Positions 44,726 through 52,759 of a DNA stretch of 64,000 bases are shown one piece after another. Position numbers and translations under genes: made by a program. The notes beneath the pieces were generated by a model. That model saw only the letters and a program-made list of their open reading frames with translations, did not search any database and was not told the DNA's origin. Origin of the DNA: Bacteroidaceae bacterium (GTDB taxonomy: Bacteria; Bacteroidota; Bacteroidia; Bacteroidales; Bacteroidaceae); contig JAFWPH010000037.1 of NCBI GenBank assembly GCA_017509605.1, positions 62,001 to 126,000 on the forward strand. The letters run 5' to 3'. The first letter of the stretch is position 1. Every line of letters begins with the position of its first letter.

Positions 44726-45044
44726 TCCCGGCCTTTCCACGGCTGGGGTTTTCGTCCACACCAGCCGAGTTCGGCTGGTGTCAGCTAAAGTCTAAAGCCT
44801 ATCGCCTCTTGACCTTTGGAGACTATAGCAACTATAAAAACTATGGAGACTATAGCAACTATGGAGACTATAGCAACTATATCAGCTACCGCCTCCCGCC
44901 TATAGCCTATTGATAGGGAGCCATTGTGCCCGCCGATTTGGTCGGCGGTGTTTTCGGTTGTGTGCTCGGCCGTACTACGGCCGAGAAAAGCCCAGCCAAC
45001 GGCGAAGCCTTCTCAATAACCAATAACCAATAACCAATAACCTT
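44726..45044. repeat. Intergenic mosaic of hairpins and tandem words, copy 2
   Basis: Contains imperfect GGCCTTTCCACGGC, CAGCCGA/TCGGCTG (about 44764), TAAAGCC words, 9-bp ACTATAGCA-type units (44818-44886), CTATTGATAGGGAGCCAT, CCGCCGA/TCGGCGG, CTCGGCCGT/ACGGCCGAG, ACGGCGAAGCCTTCTC and CAATAAC words. Much of 44760-44995 is repeated at 47866-48095. No gene in 44697-45151. Confidence 0.85.
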
Positions 45045-45151
45045 TCCTCAGCTATCTCACTTTTTTCAATATTTTTCCCTCAAACATTGCGCTTATTCAG
45101 TTAATTATTGCTAAATTTGCAGATTAGATTAATACATCAATACTTTATAAT

Positions 45152-46543
45152 ATGGATAACAATTCATCTGACGGTGACGCTGCCCCTAATGTAGCGAGCA
45201 CCAAAACACAAACGGGCATATTCAACGCCCGTGAACTCGGTCTGCCTAAGATGGGACTCTTAGGACTACAGCACCTTTTCGCCATGTTTGGCGCAACTGT
45301 CCTCGTCCCGGTCATCACAGGACTGCCCATCCCTACCACTTTGCTCCTCGCAGGTATCGGAACACTCATCTTCCACCTCATCACCAAACTTAAGGTGCCT
45401 GCTTTCCTCGGCTCCTCCTTCGCCTTCATTGGCGGATACGAGGCGGTCAAGAGCATGGGCATGGAGATCGGAATGACTCAGGAACTCGCGCTCGACTATG
45501 CCTGTGTCGGCATCTTCTGCGCGGGAATGGTCTATTTCATCCTTGCAGGACTCATTAAACTTTTCGGCAGCAGGAAGATACTTCGTTTCTTCCCACCAAT
45601 CGTTACAGGACCCATCGTGATCGCCATCGGTCTGACGCTGTCGGGTAGCGCCATCTCCAACTGCACGCAGTCTTGGCCCATAGCCATACTGGCCATACTT
45701 ATCGTTATCATCGCCAACATCTGGGGTAGGGGAATACTCCGCATTGTGCCTATACTCCTTGGCGTGGTCGGTTCCTATATCATTGCGGTGTGCTTCGGTA
45801 TGGTCGATTTCCAGGAGTTCAAAGACGCCGCCTGGTTCGGACTGCCTTTCCAACGCGAGACCACCGTACTCGCTGTCTTCGACGCTCCCAACTGGGACTT
45901 CATGCTCTCGGCCATCATCGCTATCGTGCCTATAGCCTTCGCCACCATCGTGGAGCATATCGGCGACATGTGCGCCATCTCTTCCACCACTGGCAAGAAC
46001 TACCTCTATGAGCCCGGTCTGCACCGCACACTCACTGGCGACGGTGTGGCCACAGCACTGGCTTCACTCTTCGGCGCACCGGCCAACACCACATACGGAG
46101 AGAACACTGGAGTGCTCAACCTGACTAAAGTCTTCGACCCGCTCGTCATACGCATTGCGGCTTGCTTTGCCATTATCCTCTCCTTCTGCCCTAAGTTTGC
46201 GGCACTCATCCACCTCATGCCTGCGGCTACCATCGGTGGTGTGTCTCTCATACTCTACGGCATGATCTCAGCTGTCGGTATCCGAAACCTCGTCGAGAGC
46301 AAGACTGACTTCTCCAAGTCACGCAACGTCATCATCGCTGCTCTTATCCTCGTGCTCTCCATCGGCATCAAGTATGGAGCCGACGACAAGGTGATGATTG
46401 GCGACATAGGCTTCTCTGGACTGGCCATCGCTGCTCTTGTGGGTATCATTCTCAATGCCATCATACCTCCAGGAGTGACAGCTGCCGACGAGACTGACCA
46501 AAAGATTGACGACAATAAAAGTAAGCAGAAAGTGATCATTTGA
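45152..46543 (+). CDS. uraA: Uracil-xanthine permease (NCS2 family)
   Basis: 463 residues, about 12-14 membrane helices. Motifs MGLLGLQHLFAMFGATVLVPVITG (N-terminal NCS2 motif), FLGSSFAFIGGYEAV, VPIAFATIVEHIGDMCAISS (substrate site, conserved Glu) and GAPANTTYGENTGVLNLTKV fit UraA-type uracil:proton symporters. Inner membrane. Works with Upp to salvage uracil. Xanthine or another nucleobase is possible in this family, but proximity to upp and the EH...NTTYGEN pattern favour uracil. Confidence 0.93.
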   Translation: MDNNSSDGDAAPNVASTKTQTGIFNARELGLPKMGLLGLQHLFAMFGATVLVPVITGLPIPTTLLLAGIGTLIFHLITKLKVPAFLGSSFAFIGGYEAVKSMGMEIGMTQELALDYACVGIFCAGMVYFILAGLIKLFGSRKILRFFPPIVTGPIVIAIGLTLSGSAISNCTQSWPIAILAILIVIIANIWGRGILRIVPILLGVVGSYIIAVCFGMVDFQEFKDAAWFGLPFQRETTVLAVFDAPNWDFMLSAIIAIVPIAFATIVEHIGDMCAISSTTGKNYLYEPGLHRTLTGDGVATALASLFGAPANTTYGENTGVLNLTKVFDPLVIRIAACFAIILSFCPKFAALIHLMPAATIGGVSLILYGMISAVGIRNLVESKTDFSKSRNVIIAALILVLSIGIKYGADDKVMIGDIGFSGLAIAALVGIILNAIIPPGVTAADETDQKIDDNKSKQKVII

Positions 46544-46595
46544 GAATCGTGAAACCTAATGCTCAAATTTCGATTTTCATGATTTTTGAATAGAT

Positions 46596-47651
46596 ATGAA
46601 CCTGATTATCATTTATGTCCTGATCACTGTCGTGGTCTCGGCGATGTGTTCCATCCTCGAGTCCGCGCTCTTATCGACACCGCTGTCTTACGTCACGACA
46701 CTCGAGAGCAAGAACCATCCAAAGGCGAAACGCCTCAGACTCTATAAGGAGGATATCGACCGACCCATATCGGCCATACTCACACTCAACACCATCGCTA
46801 ACACGGCCGGTGCAGCGCTCGTCGGTGCACAGGCCACTCAGGTCTTCGGCAACGCCTTTGTTGGCGTTACATCTGCCGTGTTCACCCTCCTCATACTCGT
46901 CTTCTCCGAGATCATACCCAAAACCATCGGAGCTGACTACTGGCGCAAAATCATACTCCCGGCATCCTCCATCATACGGGTGCTGATCATCATTACCTAT
47001 CCCATCGTGCTACTCTTGCAATGGATTACGGGACTTGTCACGTCCGACAACCGGCCCGCGGCTGTCAGCCGTGAGGAGGTGTCGGCCATGGTCACCGTCG
47101 GTGCCGAGGAAGGAGTGCTGGAGAAGAAAGAGAACAAGATGATCCAGCACCTGCTCAAACTCGACGAGATCACAGCCGAGGAGATCATGACACCCAGCGT
47201 CGTGGTCGATCTCGTCAACGAGAAGATGACCGTACGTGACTTCTACAAGAAGGAGGAATACAGCAAGCACTCGCGCATCCCTGTCTATACCGACACCGAC
47301 GACTATGTCTCGGGATATGTGCTGCGTCAGGCAGTACTCGAGCGACTGGCTGAGGATAAGTTCAACACCACACTCGCCGAACTGGCCCGTCCCATCCTCA
47401 CCTTCGAGGAGGAGACACCCGTCTCCAAGATCTGGGAAAGTCTTTTGGAGAAGAAAGAGCAGATTTCCGCCATCCTCGACGAGTACGGCGGTTTCCGTGG
47501 TCTGGTCACCATGGAGGACGTCATCGAGACCATGCTCGGCTTCGAGATTGTGGATGAGCGCGACTCCGTCGTCGATATGCAGGAGCTCGCCATCCAGCAG
47601 TGGCAGAAGCAGAAACGCAAGATCCACCGCCGCCCCCCCAACCAAGAATAG
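46596..47651 (+). CDS. CNNM/HlyC-type membrane protein with CBS pair
   Basis: 351 residues. DUF21 transmembrane domain (about 1-175, three or four helices; ISAILTLNTIANTAGAALVG, IIPKTIGADYW) followed by a CBS domain pair (about 190-325; EIMTPSVVVDLVNEKMTV, LDEYGGFRGLVTMEDVIETMLG). Related proteins transport Mg2+ or other divalent ions. The family usually ends with a CorC_HlyC domain of about 80 residues, which is missing here (the protein stops at RRPPNQE after the CBS pair). Inner membrane. It begins 52 nt after uraA. Confidence 0.87.
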   Translation: MNLIIIYVLITVVVSAMCSILESALLSTPLSYVTTLESKNHPKAKRLRLYKEDIDRPISAILTLNTIANTAGAALVGAQATQVFGNAFVGVTSAVFTLLILVFSEIIPKTIGADYWRKIILPASSIIRVLIIITYPIVLLLQWITGLVTSDNRPAAVSREEVSAMVTVGAEEGVLEKKENKMIQHLLKLDEITAEEIMTPSVVVDLVNEKMTVRDFYKKEEYSKHSRIPVYTDTDDYVSGYVLRQAVLERLAEDKFNTTLAELARPILTFEEETPVSKIWESLLEKKEQISAILDEYGGFRGLVTMEDVIETMLGFEIVDERDSVVDMQELAIQQWQKQKRKIHRRPPNQE

Positions 47652-47784
47652 GCCTCTTTGCTTTAGACAGCCATGGCCGCAGTCGCGGCCAGTCCTTTCC
47701 GACCTTTAGTCCGTAAACGATACATCCGTGGCAACTGCCACGGATGCTTTTTTCTTCCTGTAGATGACGGGTAAAGGCAAAAAA

Positions 47785-48531
47785 CCAACGCTTAACGCCT
47801 AAGAACGGTTGTGTGCCCGGCCTTTTCACGGCCGGTGTAATCAGTTGTGTGCCGGTGTTTTCATCCACACCAGCCGAGTTCGGCTGGTGTCAGCTTAAGT
47901 CTAAAGCCTAACGCCTAGAGCCTAATCACTCTCGCCTCTTGACCTTTGGAGACTATAGCAACTATAGCAACTATGGAGACTATAGCAACTATATCAGCTA
48001 CCGCCTAAAGCCTATTGATAGGGAGCCATCGTTCCCGCCGATTCGGTCGGCGGTGTAATCGGTTGTGTGCTCGGCCGTATTACGGCCGAGAATAGCTAAT
48101 GCATAGAAAAGACTACTGAAAATTAGATTTGAAAGATTTAATCAGATTTGTGAGATTTTGATAAAATGCTCACGCTCGGCATAGTTCGAACAAGTTCGGC
48201 TCTGCCCTCGCTTAATCGCATTTTTCTCGCCGAAGGCGACTCCAGCTAAAGCCTCCAGCCTAAAGCCTATTGATAGGGAGCCATCGTTCCCGCCGATTCG
48301 GTCGGCGGTGTAATCGGTTGTGTGCTCGGCCGTACCACGGCTTTGAAATAATTTGTTAGATTTGTCTCGATTTGTAAGATTTCTCGCCGAAGGCGACTCC
48401 AGCTAACGCCTAATATAAGGGGAACCCTGTGCCCGGCCATTCATGGCCGGTGTTGTCGTCCACACCAGCCGAGTTCGGCTGGTGTCAGCTCTTGCCTCTC
48501 GACTCTTGCCTCTCGACTCTTGACTAAAACT
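47785..48531. repeat. Intergenic mosaic of hairpins and tandem words, copy 3
   Basis: Holds hairpins CCGGCC/GGCCGG (47819), CAGCCGA/TCGGCTG (47870 and 48466), CCGCCGA/TCGGCGG (48032 and 48290), CTCGGCCGTATTACGGCCGAG (48068), a half copy at 48325, and CCGGCCAT/ATGGCCGG (48431). It also has TAACGCC and TAAAGCC words, 9-bp ACTATAGCA units (47947-47998), AGATTTGT words, and CTCTTGC/CTCGACT words next to the tilS stop. This 880-nt gap 47652-48531 has no gene. Confidence 0.85.
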
Positions 48532-49887
48532 CTACTCAATGCTCAATTCCAGCACCTTAGTCGTGTTGACCTCATCCACCCGGAAATGTTCCGAGATGCG
48601 TTCGCCCACAATCCAGGCGATGTCGTTGCCCGACAGCAGCACCTTCTGGTGCTCCTTCTGGAACCTGTTCAACTTCCGTTCCGTCAGGAAGTCGCTCACC
48701 AGTTTCAGGTCGCCTTTCAGTCCGAAAGGAGCGAAAGAGTCCCCGTTCTTCACAGTGCGCAGCTTCAGCGGCAGCGTCAGCTTGTCATAGTCCAGGTAAG
48801 CGTGATGGCGGTCAGTGTTGATCTTCACATCTTCTATATATACAATACGGTATTTGAGCAGTCCCAGGTCACGGATAGCGAACTCGCCCTCGTCGCCAGT
48901 GATGTCCAGCGTGCGCTCCATCTCGTCCGCCTTCAGACGGGTAGGCTCGATGATGATCTCCGTGCGGTCAATCAGCAGACGCTGCTTGGGCGTGGTGAAG
49001 ATCTTGCCCACCTCGTTCAGTGAGGCGAAGATGCTGATCTCCTGAGCGTGGTTGAAACCCAAGGGATAGATGATCTCGTGAAGCGTCGAACGAGGCGACA
49101 CCTGGTGCAGCATAGCGTTGATGTTCACCTTCACGATGTCGTTCTCCTTCACCACACACTCGGCCATGCTCTTCTGCATCGCGTCCTCGTAGATCTTGCA
49201 CACCTCACGCATGTTGTCCATCGACTGAGCGATGTTGGCCGAAGCCGAGAGGTTGATGGAGTTCAGCACCGGCACCACGTCCAGACGGATCTTGTTGCGA
49301 CTGAACACGTCCTCCCTGTTGCTGCTGTCCTCCACGAAATCCTGACCGTGACGCTCCAGGTAGAAGAGGATGTCACTGCGGCTGATGCAAAGGAATGGAC
49401 GTATCACTCGCCCGTTCTTCGGGAGGATGCCTCTCATGCCGCGGATACCTGTGCCGCGCACCAGGTTCAGCATCAGCGTCTCCACGTTGTCGTCGCGGTG
49501 GTGGGCCGTCACGATGGCCTGGTCACCCGTTTGGTCAAGCACCTCGCGGAAGTAGGTGTAGCGTTGCTCGCGTGCCGCGATCTCCAGGCTGATGCCCATC
49601 TTGCTGGCGAAGATGCCTGTCTGGAAGTCGCGTTTGAACAGTCGTATACCCATTCGTTGGCAGAGGTCCGTGACGAACTGCTCGTCGCGCATACTCTCCT
49701 TGCCGCGGAGATGGAAGTTGCAGTGGATAGCGTCGCACTGATAACCCAGCTTAGTGAGCATCAGAAGCATACAAACGGAGTCGGCACCGCCACTCAAAGC
49801 AATCGCTAATTTCCTGTCCTTGTCGAGCAGGTTGTTGAGTTCGATAAACTTGCTGACGGTCTTCTCTATGGTCGTGATGTCTTGCAT
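48532..49887 (-). CDS. tilS: tRNA(Ile)-lysidine synthetase
   Basis: 451 residues. Modifies C34 of tRNA-Ile(CAU) to lysidine, changing decoding from Met to Ile; essential. PP-loop ATP-binding motif SGGADS (32-37, LAIALSGGADSVCML), then VTAHHRDDNVETLMLNLVRGTG and IKNRLDV-like segments, the TilS linker and a C-terminal domain (about 350-451, ITGDEGEFAIRDLG...DSFAPFGLKGDLKLVSDFLTERK). Cytoplasmic. It stands alone and has its own promoter with a 110-nt leader. Confidence 0.95.
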   Translation of the reverse strand: MQDITTIEKTVSKFIELNNLLDKDRKLAIALSGGADSVCMLLMLTKLGYQCDAIHCNFHLRGKESMRDEQFVTDLCQRMGIRLFKRDFQTGIFASKMGISLEIAAREQRYTYFREVLDQTGDQAIVTAHHRDDNVETLMLNLVRGTGIRGMRGILPKNGRVIRPFLCISRSDILFYLERHGQDFVEDSSNREDVFSRNKIRLDVVPVLNSINLSASANIAQSMDNMREVCKIYEDAMQKSMAECVVKENDIVKVNINAMLHQVSPRSTLHEIIYPLGFNHAQEISIFASLNEVGKIFTTPKQRLLIDRTEIIIEPTRLKADEMERTLDITGDEGEFAIRDLGLLKYRIVYIEDVKINTDRHHAYLDYDKLTLPLKLRTVKNGDSFAPFGLKGDLKLVSDFLTERKLNRFQKEHQKVLLSGNDIAWIVGERISEHFRVDEVNTTKVLELSIE

Positions 49888-49958
49888 GTCTTGTTAGTTG
49901 TTGAATATTTGTAGCAGATGTCGGATTCTCCTTCGCTTGTGGTAAAGCGCATAAAGAA

Positions 49959-49991
49959 ACGGGCACCGCACTGCCACCTACGCATGCCCGT
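49959..49991 (-). other. Stem-loop in the tilS leader
   Basis: ACGGGCA (49959-49965) pairs with TGCCCGT (49985-49991), loop 19 nt. No known riboswitch is recognised. Confidence 0.35.
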
Positions 49992-50003
49992 CGTTTTCCG
50001 ATG

Positions 50004-50035
50004 CAAATGTAGCTCTTTTTGCACATACCGACAAA
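50004..50035 (-). promoter_or_regulatory. Promoter of tilS
   Basis: On the minus strand TTTG (50035-50032), 20-nt spacer, TACATTTG (50011-50004). Good consensus match. Confidence 0.75.
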
Positions 50036-50124
50036 CTCTTGTGCATGCTTTTTCCCATAAATGCACATTTTTCCTACTTTTTGAGCAAATTATGTAAAAA
50101 AAGTGTGAAAATCTGCCGCCGATT

Positions 50125-50156
50125 TTTGTTTACGTCCATGAAAAGCGTTAATTTTG
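50125..50156 (+). promoter_or_regulatory. Promoter of tRNA-Cys
   Basis: TTTG (50125-50128), 20-nt spacer, TAATTTTG (50149-50156), 65 nt before the mature tRNA. Confidence 0.85.
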
Positions 50157-50220
50157 CATTCGGAAATCAGAAAGGGGTGGTTCCAACCACCATCAGATGG
50201 TTCCCAACATCATTCTTATT

Positions 50221-50295
50221 GGTGCCTTGGATGAGTGGCTTAGTCAACGGTCTGCAAAACCGTCTACAGCAGTTCGAATCTGCTAGGCACCTCCA
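50221..50295 (+). tRNA. tRNA-Cys (anticodon GCA) with encoded CCA
   Basis: Acceptor GGTGCCT/AGGCACC, 3-bp D stem typical of tRNA-Cys, anticodon arm ACGGT-CTGCAAA-ACCGT with GCA, T arm AGCAG-TTCGAAT-CTGCT, discriminator T73 (needed for CysRS) and genome-encoded CCA at 50293-50295. Confidence 0.95.
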
Positions 50296-50330
50296 CAGAG
50301 GGAAGCTCCTATTGGAGCTTCCCTCTGTTT
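50296..50330 (+). terminator. Terminator directly after tRNA-Cys
   Basis: Perfect 14-bp stem (50296-50309 with 50314-50327), loop TATT, then TTT. It starts immediately after the CCA. Confidence 0.85.
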
Positions 50331-50336
50331 CTCTTG

Positions 50337-50890
50337 CCTCAACTAACATCAGCAAAATAATTTGTAAGATTTGTCTCGATTTGTGAGATTTCTCGCCTCT
50401 CGCCTCTTGACCCTTGCCTCTTGACCTTAGGCGTTAGCCTGAACTCAATAACCAATAACCTATAACCAATAACCTTTCCTCGCCTAAAGCCTATTGATAG
50501 GGAGCCATCGTTCCCGCCGATTCGGTCGGCGGAGTAATCGGTTGTGTGCCAGGCCTTTCCACGGCCGGGGTAGTCACCAGCAAACGCCAAAAAAAAGCTA
50601 AAAATTTGCTTTCCTCTTCTTTTTTCCTTACTTTTGCCTCAACTAACGTCAGTTCGACGAAAGTGAAGTTAGAGTTGCTAAAAGATTTGTTAGATTTCTC
50701 GCCTCTCGCCTCTCGCCTCTTGACTTCAGATAGGGAGCCCTGTGCCCGGGCATTCATGCCCGGTGTTTTCCCCCTACACCAGCCGAGTTCGGCTGGTGTC
50801 AGCTAAAGCCTCTTGCCTCTCGCCTCTTGCCTCTCGCCTCTTGACTCTTGACTCTCGCCTCTTGACTCTTGACTCTTGACAAAAATAAAA
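50337..50890. repeat. Intergenic mosaic of hairpins and tandem words, copy 4
   Basis: AGATTTGT words (about 50353-50390, near copy of 48351-48382), CTCTTGA words, CAATAAC words, CTATTGATAGGGAGCCAT, CCGCCGA/TCGGCGG (about 50513), GGCC hairpin (about 50552), the TAACGTCAGTTCGACGAA element (50643), CCGGGCAT/ATGCCCGG (about 50747), CAGCCGA/TCGGCTG (about 50780), then a long run of CTCTTGA/CTCGCCT heptamers that ends 10 nt before the next gene. No gene in 50296-50894. Confidence 0.85.
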
Positions 50891-50894
50891 CAAT

Positions 50895-52082
50895 ATGAAA
50901 ACCATCCACCTACTTCTCGCCGCCTGCGTTGCGATGCTCGTAGTCAGTTGCACGAAAAACGACAAAACCCAAATCGACCCCATCTTCGACTACAGCCCCG
51001 CAGTCGATCTCTCATCCGTCCTTGAAGCCTACGACTGGTACCAGAAGGAAGGCGGCCAAAGCGAAGACGACATCTACGACCTGCAGAACCGCTTGATGTC
51101 AACACCCGACTCCGAGGTATGGCTCTGCACCGACACCTCCTTCATCGTCCATCTCCCCCAGTACGCCAACGCCAAACATCCCTTCCTCCCCCTCGCCGAA
51201 GACTTCTACAACGGCATGGTCTATGGCTGGAACGTCTGGAGCAACGTCGAAGTGTGGTTCCGCAGCATGACCTCCAGCGAGCTCTTCGACGAAGACGAAG
51301 TCAAGGAGAGCGTCAAGAACATCAGCGTTGACTTCCTCCACGACACCGACATACGCCAGGCTGCCGAACGCTACCGCAACGTCCTCCTCAAGTCCTTCGA
51401 CGACCTCCCCAAGGTCTGGGAAGACGAACCACCCTATATGCCTTACGCCCTCCTCAACGAATACCTCGAGGCCATCGACAACAAAACGTATAAGTTTTAT
51501 GAGGATCCTGAAACCTTCGCCGACAGCCTCGACTCCGTCATCCAGAAGGTTGAGTCACTCGCCTTGGAGCGTTTCCACAGTTATGAGCAAGCCAAAGGCG
51601 ACGAACAACTGAAGGTGATGCTCGACCTACTCGCCAACGCCAGCAACTTCGACGAGCAATGCTCCCTGTGGCGCAACTGGTCCAACTCCATGCAGTCATC
51701 CACCGAGAACGTCTGGGTACTCGCCGTTGCCGAGAAACTGATGAACAGCGGCTACTACAGCCCCATCCTCAACAAGATCTGGTTCACCTTCAGAGCCCTG
51801 ACCCAGACCGAGTACTACGGTGCCTCCCGCGACTCCGAGATCCCCAACCATTTCTACAACGACTTCCGTCGCAAGTGTTATGTGTCCTGTCTCGACCGCA
51901 TCCAGCGTCATCCCGACGACCGTTGTGCCATGGCCTGCGCCTACAGCATCGCCGGTCGTGTCAACCTCAACCGTTTCGGCCAGTACATGATGGGCAACGA
52001 AGCCGTCCCCGAGATTATCTCCCTCCTCCCCAACCGCTACAACTACGCCCACGATAGTGAGGATGATTCCGAGGATGAATAG
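50895..52082 (+). CDS. Lipoprotein of unknown function
   Basis: 395 residues. Lipobox LVVSC (Cys19; MKTIHLLLAACVAMLVVSC). The mature part is mostly helical and rich in Trp, Tyr and acidic residues (SVLEAYDWYQKEGGQSEDD, DFYNGMVYGWNVWSNVEVWF, LPNRYNYAHDSEDDSEDE). No family recognised. It is anchored in the outer or inner membrane. A long CTCTTGA heptamer tract lies directly upstream and the truncated ISL3 remnant downstream. Codon use resembles its neighbours, so no sign of recent transfer. Confidence 0.75.
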   Translation: MKTIHLLLAACVAMLVVSCTKNDKTQIDPIFDYSPAVDLSSVLEAYDWYQKEGGQSEDDIYDLQNRLMSTPDSEVWLCTDTSFIVHLPQYANAKHPFLPLAEDFYNGMVYGWNVWSNVEVWFRSMTSSELFDEDEVKESVKNISVDFLHDTDIRQAAERYRNVLLKSFDDLPKVWEDEPPYMPYALLNEYLEAIDNKTYKFYEDPETFADSLDSVIQKVESLALERFHSYEQAKGDEQLKVMLDLLANASNFDEQCSLWRNWSNSMQSSTENVWVLAVAEKLMNSGYYSPILNKIWFTFRALTQTEYYGASRDSEIPNHFYNDFRRKCYVSCLDRIQRHPDDRCAMACAYSIAGRVNLNRFGQYMMGNEAVPEIISLLPNRYNYAHDSEDDSEDE

Positions 52083-52208
52083 ACCCTCGCCTCCCGACCA
52101 TCAAATTTTTGGTTCATCCGACATTTCGAGTGATAGAGTAATAGTATTATAAAGAAGGAAGCCGCAATTCTTTGTATATTTGTAGTGACCAAACTAAAAT
52201 ATGCAAGC

Positions 52209-52706
52209 ATGAACAGCAGTTTCCTATATCACGGTTGGGGTCTTTATTCCCAGAAATGTACCAGAGTGGAGTACAAAGGTAACACAATTATTCTGCATGT
52301 GGAAACAAAAGAACGACTCTCTTTTTGTCCACAGTGCGGGATGCGTCATTTGGTGAAGAATGGTTACCGTACAAGGGATTTCATAGGTCTTCCCCTTGGC
52401 GGCAAGAAGGTAATAGTGAGGATGAAGGTACAACGCTACCAATGCAAGGACTGTGGCTATGACCAGCAGGAGAACATACCCTTTGCCACAGGTAGTCGAA
52501 GCTACACTCATCGCTTTGCCCGATATGTGGTTGACCTGCTGAAGATGGCAACGTTGAAGGACGTGGCCTCACTTCTCTGTGTGGGGTGGGATATGGTTAA
52601 GGACATACATTCATCCTATCTGCAACGCCACTATTCACCTCCATCTCTGCAAGGTGTGGAGATCATAGGTATTGACGAGTTTGCCAGAATCCGATGCAAC
52701 ACATAG
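52209..52706 (+). pseudogene. Truncated ISL3-family transposase (N-terminal part)
   Basis: About 165 residues of a protein normally near 400. Visible: N-terminal zinc ribbon (CPQCGMRHLVKNGYRTRD, CKDCGYDQQ), helix-turn-helix region (FARYVVDLLKMATLKDVASLLCVGWDMVKDI), and the start of the catalytic core with the first Asp in IIGIDEFA; then a stop after RIRCNT. The second Asp and Glu of the DDE triad are gone, so it cannot be active. GTTCATCCGACATTTCGAG at about 52110 may be the remains of the left inverted repeat; no right end was found. ATG 52209 is preferred over GTG 52185. Confidence 0.8.
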
Positions 52707-52759
52707 TCACATCGGATTCTGTTAATCTGTTCTTACACCAGCTTAATCAGGCTCCTGAA

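Noticed and set aside
50161-50220. Second tRNA upstream of tRNA-Cys
   Set aside because: GTGGTTCCAACCAC can pair, but no cloverleaf or anticodon arm can be formed.
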